The notes under the pieces are model-generated. The model ran no database searches. It was not told the origin of the DNA and saw only the letters and a program-made list of their open reading frames with translations. Positions 63,093 to 64,000 of a DNA stretch of 64,000 bases are shown here, one piece after another. Where the stretch lies: contig JAHLLG010000002.1 of the NCBI GenBank assembly GCA_020444275.1, positions 669,991 to 733,990 of the forward strand, read 5' to 3'. Both the position numbers and the translations under genes were made by a program. Position 1 is the stretch's first letter, and every line of letters begins with the position of its first letter. The stretch is from Bacteroidota bacterium (GTDB taxonomy: Bacteria; Bacteroidota; Bacteroidia; Bacteroidales; UBA12077).

Positions 63093-64000
63093 ATGAAGAT
63101 CAAATCATTTTTGTATTATGTTTTGTTCGTTATATTCATGCTTTCTATTAGCCAGTGTAAGAATGACGATCAAACCAGGCTGCAAGCAGAGTGGACATCA
63201 AAGGACCCAATTGCTATTCCATTTAATGCCAGAAACAATGAACGTAAATTAGGAAATCTGGTGGTTAATCCTTCTTTCGAAACCGGAAAAATCTATTACG
63301 AAGAGAGCAATGTTAAATCCTACGATATTAACGGTTGGAAAAAAGTAGGACAAAATATACAATGGGTGAATTCTGAAAATGGAGATTGGACCAGTGAGGA
63401 TGTATACCATGGCAATCATGCTATAAAAATAGAACGAAAACACGCCGATGAAACTGAAACTACCGGTGAAGGTATTATCAGCGATTTTATTAAAGTTATT
63501 CCGGGTAACTACTCGCTAAAATTACACTTAAAATTAAAAGATATTTGCCCAAATCAATCACGGGTAGGTACAAAAATGTATGATGCGGTTAACATCCGGT
63601 TGCAATATTTCGATAAAAACAGGTTACCCATAAGTGAGCAAGAGCATAATGCTTTTAGTAATAAAAAGATAGATAACAGTTTTAAGGCATTAACACTTGC
63701 TAACTTTTGGCATATTGATGAGTTGGGATGGGGCGAAATTCATGGAAAAACTGCATATCATCCTTTTTATGATGGTGATATTCCGGATGAAGCACGTTAT
63801 GTTAAGATTTTTATCGGATTAAAAGGTACAGGTCAAATGTGGATCGATGATATTGACTTTAGATATACGGAACAAAATTTCACTATGCTGGAGCGTTTAA
63901 AACCATATTTTGATTCATCATATTTAGCGTGCGATAAAGTATATCCAACACCGCAAGTGGTTCAAAGAAAACAGGAGATAGAGTATATTAAACAGTTACC
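63093..64000 (+). CDS. Lipoprotein with carbohydrate-binding-like N-terminal domain (partial, cut by window end)
   Basis: An open frame from ATG 63093 runs off the window end (302 codons, no stop). It starts with a lipoprotein signal (FLYYVLFVIFMLSISQC) followed by KNDDQ. Residues ~50-265 look like a beta-sandwich carbohydrate-binding module: NLVVNPSFETG, NGWKKVGQN, YHGNHAIKIER, GTGQMWIDDIDFRY. Then VYPTPQVVQRKQEIEYIKQL begins a second domain; the YPTPQ string recalls the N-terminal domain of family-20 hexosaminidases, but too little is visible to say. It is preceded by a terminator and a 200-base gap. Confidence 0.8.
   Translation, partial: MKIKSFLYYVLFVIFMLSISQCKNDDQTRLQAEWTSKDPIAIPFNARNNERKLGNLVVNPSFETGKIYYEESNVKSYDINGWKKVGQNIQWVNSENGDWTSEDVYHGNHAIKIERKHADETETTGEGIISDFIKVIPGNYSLKLHLKLKDICPNQSRVGTKMYDAVNIRLQYFDKNRLPISEQEHNAFSNKKIDNSFKALTLANFWHIDELGWGEIHGKTAYHPFYDGDIPDEARYVKIFIGLKGTGQMWIDDIDFRYTEQNFTMLERLKPYFDSSYLACDKVYPTPQVVQRKQEIEYIKQL

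Overview
The window looks like a piece of an A+T-rich chromosome from a Bacteroidota bacterium, probably in or near Bacteroidales/Marinilabiliales. The taxonomic placement is inference from: a type IX secretion sorting domain on a large secreted protein, TAnnTTTG-type -7 promoter boxes, weak Shine-Dalgarno sites, DUF4465 and DUF6913 proteins, a SecA of about 1100 residues, and families of intergenic palindromes. No rRNA, tRNA or CRISPR array was seen.

Region 1 (1-20.1 kb) is a large molybdenum-hydroxylase and purine-type catabolic island, mostly on the minus strand. It holds a dihydropyrimidinase/hydantoinase (66-1436), a YgjV-like membrane protein, an SsnA-type amidohydrolase, a fused [2Fe-2S]/molybdopterin hydroxylase of the XdhD or 'selenium-dependent' type, two fold-type-II PLP enzymes, an Lrp/AsnC regulator, a YgfK-type flavin/Fe-S oxidoreductase (10587-13808), a MocA-type molybdopterin nucleotidyltransferase, a membrane protein fused to a THEP1-like NTPase, and a second, conventional two-subunit XdhA/XdhB-type dehydrogenase. 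The set resembles the enterobacterial xdhD/ssnA/ygfK/hyuA group linked to anaerobic uric acid and purine breakdown. The ygeW, ygeY, xdhC and yqeB genes are absent from the window. A RAYT transposase gene (9920-10534) sits inside the island, flanked by REP-like palindromes. One exact copy of the palindrome lies in frame inside the transposase gene; this is the most striking sequence feature seen.

Region 2 (20.3-31.8 kb) holds housekeeping and envelope genes: dnaA, an MCE/MlaD protein, an N-acetylmuramoyl-L-alanine amidase, an LptD-like outer membrane protein, a pabA/trpG glutamine amidotransferase, ridA, the rpsF-rpsR-rplI ribosomal operon, dnaX and ferritin.

Region 3 (31.8-45.3 kb) holds a 1245-residue T9SS-exported Asp-box propeller protein, a small lipoprotein, secA, a COG3014-like TPR lipoprotein paired with an LpoB-like lipoprotein, dapA, a DUF6913 protein and ligA.

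Region 4 (45.4-64 kb) holds a DUF4465 lipoprotein, two tandem paralogous hybrid histidine kinases, a three-gene iron-siderophore/cobalamin-type ABC importer, a TlpA-like thioredoxin protein, a glycosyltransferase, a small secreted protein with tryptophan-methionine repeats, a beta-hydroxyacid dehydrogenase, argS, ffh, folD and the start of a large lipoprotein cut by the window end.
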